Positions 32,574 through 32,684 of a DNA stretch of 32,684 nt are shown piece after piece. Below the pieces are notes generated by a model. That model did no database searches, was not told the origin of the DNA, and saw only the letters and a program-made list of their open reading frames with translations. Positions within the stretch are counted from its first letter, which is position 1. Each line of letters starts with the position of its first letter. Both the position numbers and the translations under genes were made by a program. The stretch is from Bacteroidales bacterium. GTDB lineage: Bacteria > Bacteroidota > Bacteroidia > Bacteroidales > UBA932. The stretch is from positions 1 through 32,684 of the forward strand of contig JAFQGK010000017.1 in NCBI GenBank assembly GCA_017398335.1, in the 5' to 3' direction.

Positions 32574-32684
32574 ATGAACATCATCAGTTTTGAAGAGAGA
32601 ACCTTTGAGGAATTGCTGCCAAGTTTGAGTACTTCGTGCAGCGAGTGGATAACCTTTGTCGCCGACACGGTGAGAAGAAAATTG
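32574..32684 (+). pseudogene. Start of an element-type helix-turn-helix protein, frameshifted and cut by the window end
   Basis: The ATG at 32574 opens with MNIISFEERTFEELL, the usual start of small excisionase-like helix-turn-helix proteins of Bacteroidales conjugative elements. After about 15 codons the sense moves to another frame: from about 32609 that frame reads AAKFEYFVQRVDNLCRRHGEKKI, which fits the family. Restoring one base near 32612-32620 (for example CTGGCC for CTGCC) joins both. The DNA-binding part lies beyond the window. Whether the shift is real or an assembly error cannot be settled here. Confidence 0.7.

Overview
The window reads as chromosomal DNA of a Bacteroidales-type bacterium (phylum Bacteroidota). 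The evidence is a SusC/SusD pair, repeated use of the Bacteroidota promoter pattern TTTG-N18-20-TAnnTTTG, short lipoprotein signals, a secreted S1/P1 nuclease and, at the right edge, genes typical of Bacteroidales conjugative elements. I cannot assign a genus. Both ends fall in sequence that is normally multi-copy (a 16S rRNA gene on the left, a mobile element on the right), so this may be a complete assembly contig.

Left (1-8560, minus strand): the first 13 bases of a 16S rRNA gene, its leader and a strong rRNA promoter, then a four-gene polysaccharide utilisation operon in the order GH3 beta-glucosidase, SusC, SusD, GH144-type endo-beta-1,2-glucanase. Together they would capture a beta-1,2-glucan at the surface, import oligosaccharides and cut them to glucose. 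No regulator gene lies in the operon.

Centre-left (8563-17166, plus strand): a polyprenol-phosphate GT2 glycosyltransferase overlapping dihydroorotase, a secreted S1/P1 nuclease, an exported thioredoxin and a terminator; a tRNA-Thr(CGU) on the minus strand; then a HI0933/BaiN-type flavoprotein and a 1212-residue GH2 lipoprotein with discoidin-like modules. mnmA (minus, with an unusual internal insertion) converges on the GH2 gene and diverges from cdd.

Centre-right (18748-23880, plus): cytidine deaminase, a 27-bp tandem repeat block, then a compact phosphotransferase cassette: mannitol-family EIICBA, L-ribulose-5-phosphate 4-epimerase, HPr and Enzyme I. It holds every phosphoryl-transfer protein needed from PEP to sugar, which is uncommon in Bacteroidales.

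23881-24622 is non-coding: the 4.5S/SRP RNA gene with its promoter and T-tract, several hairpins, an imperfect direct repeat and dispersed palindromic repeats related to those near 19.2 kb. A YbaN (DUF454) membrane protein follows on the minus strand.

25165-30420 is a run of eight plus-strand genes ending at a strong terminator: two DUF2975 membrane proteins, a small XRE regulator, a PH-like membrane protein, an alpha/beta hydrolase, a TraB/GumN protein, a DUF3828-like secreted protein and a GxDLY/SGNH esterase. Most are exported or membrane-bound.

Right (about 30470-32684): base composition becomes AT-rich and the content changes to mobile-element remnants: an unrecognised 158-residue ORF, a DUF3408 conjugation-associated gene with an apparent N-terminal frameshift, and the frameshifted start of an element-type helix-turn-helix protein cut by the window end.
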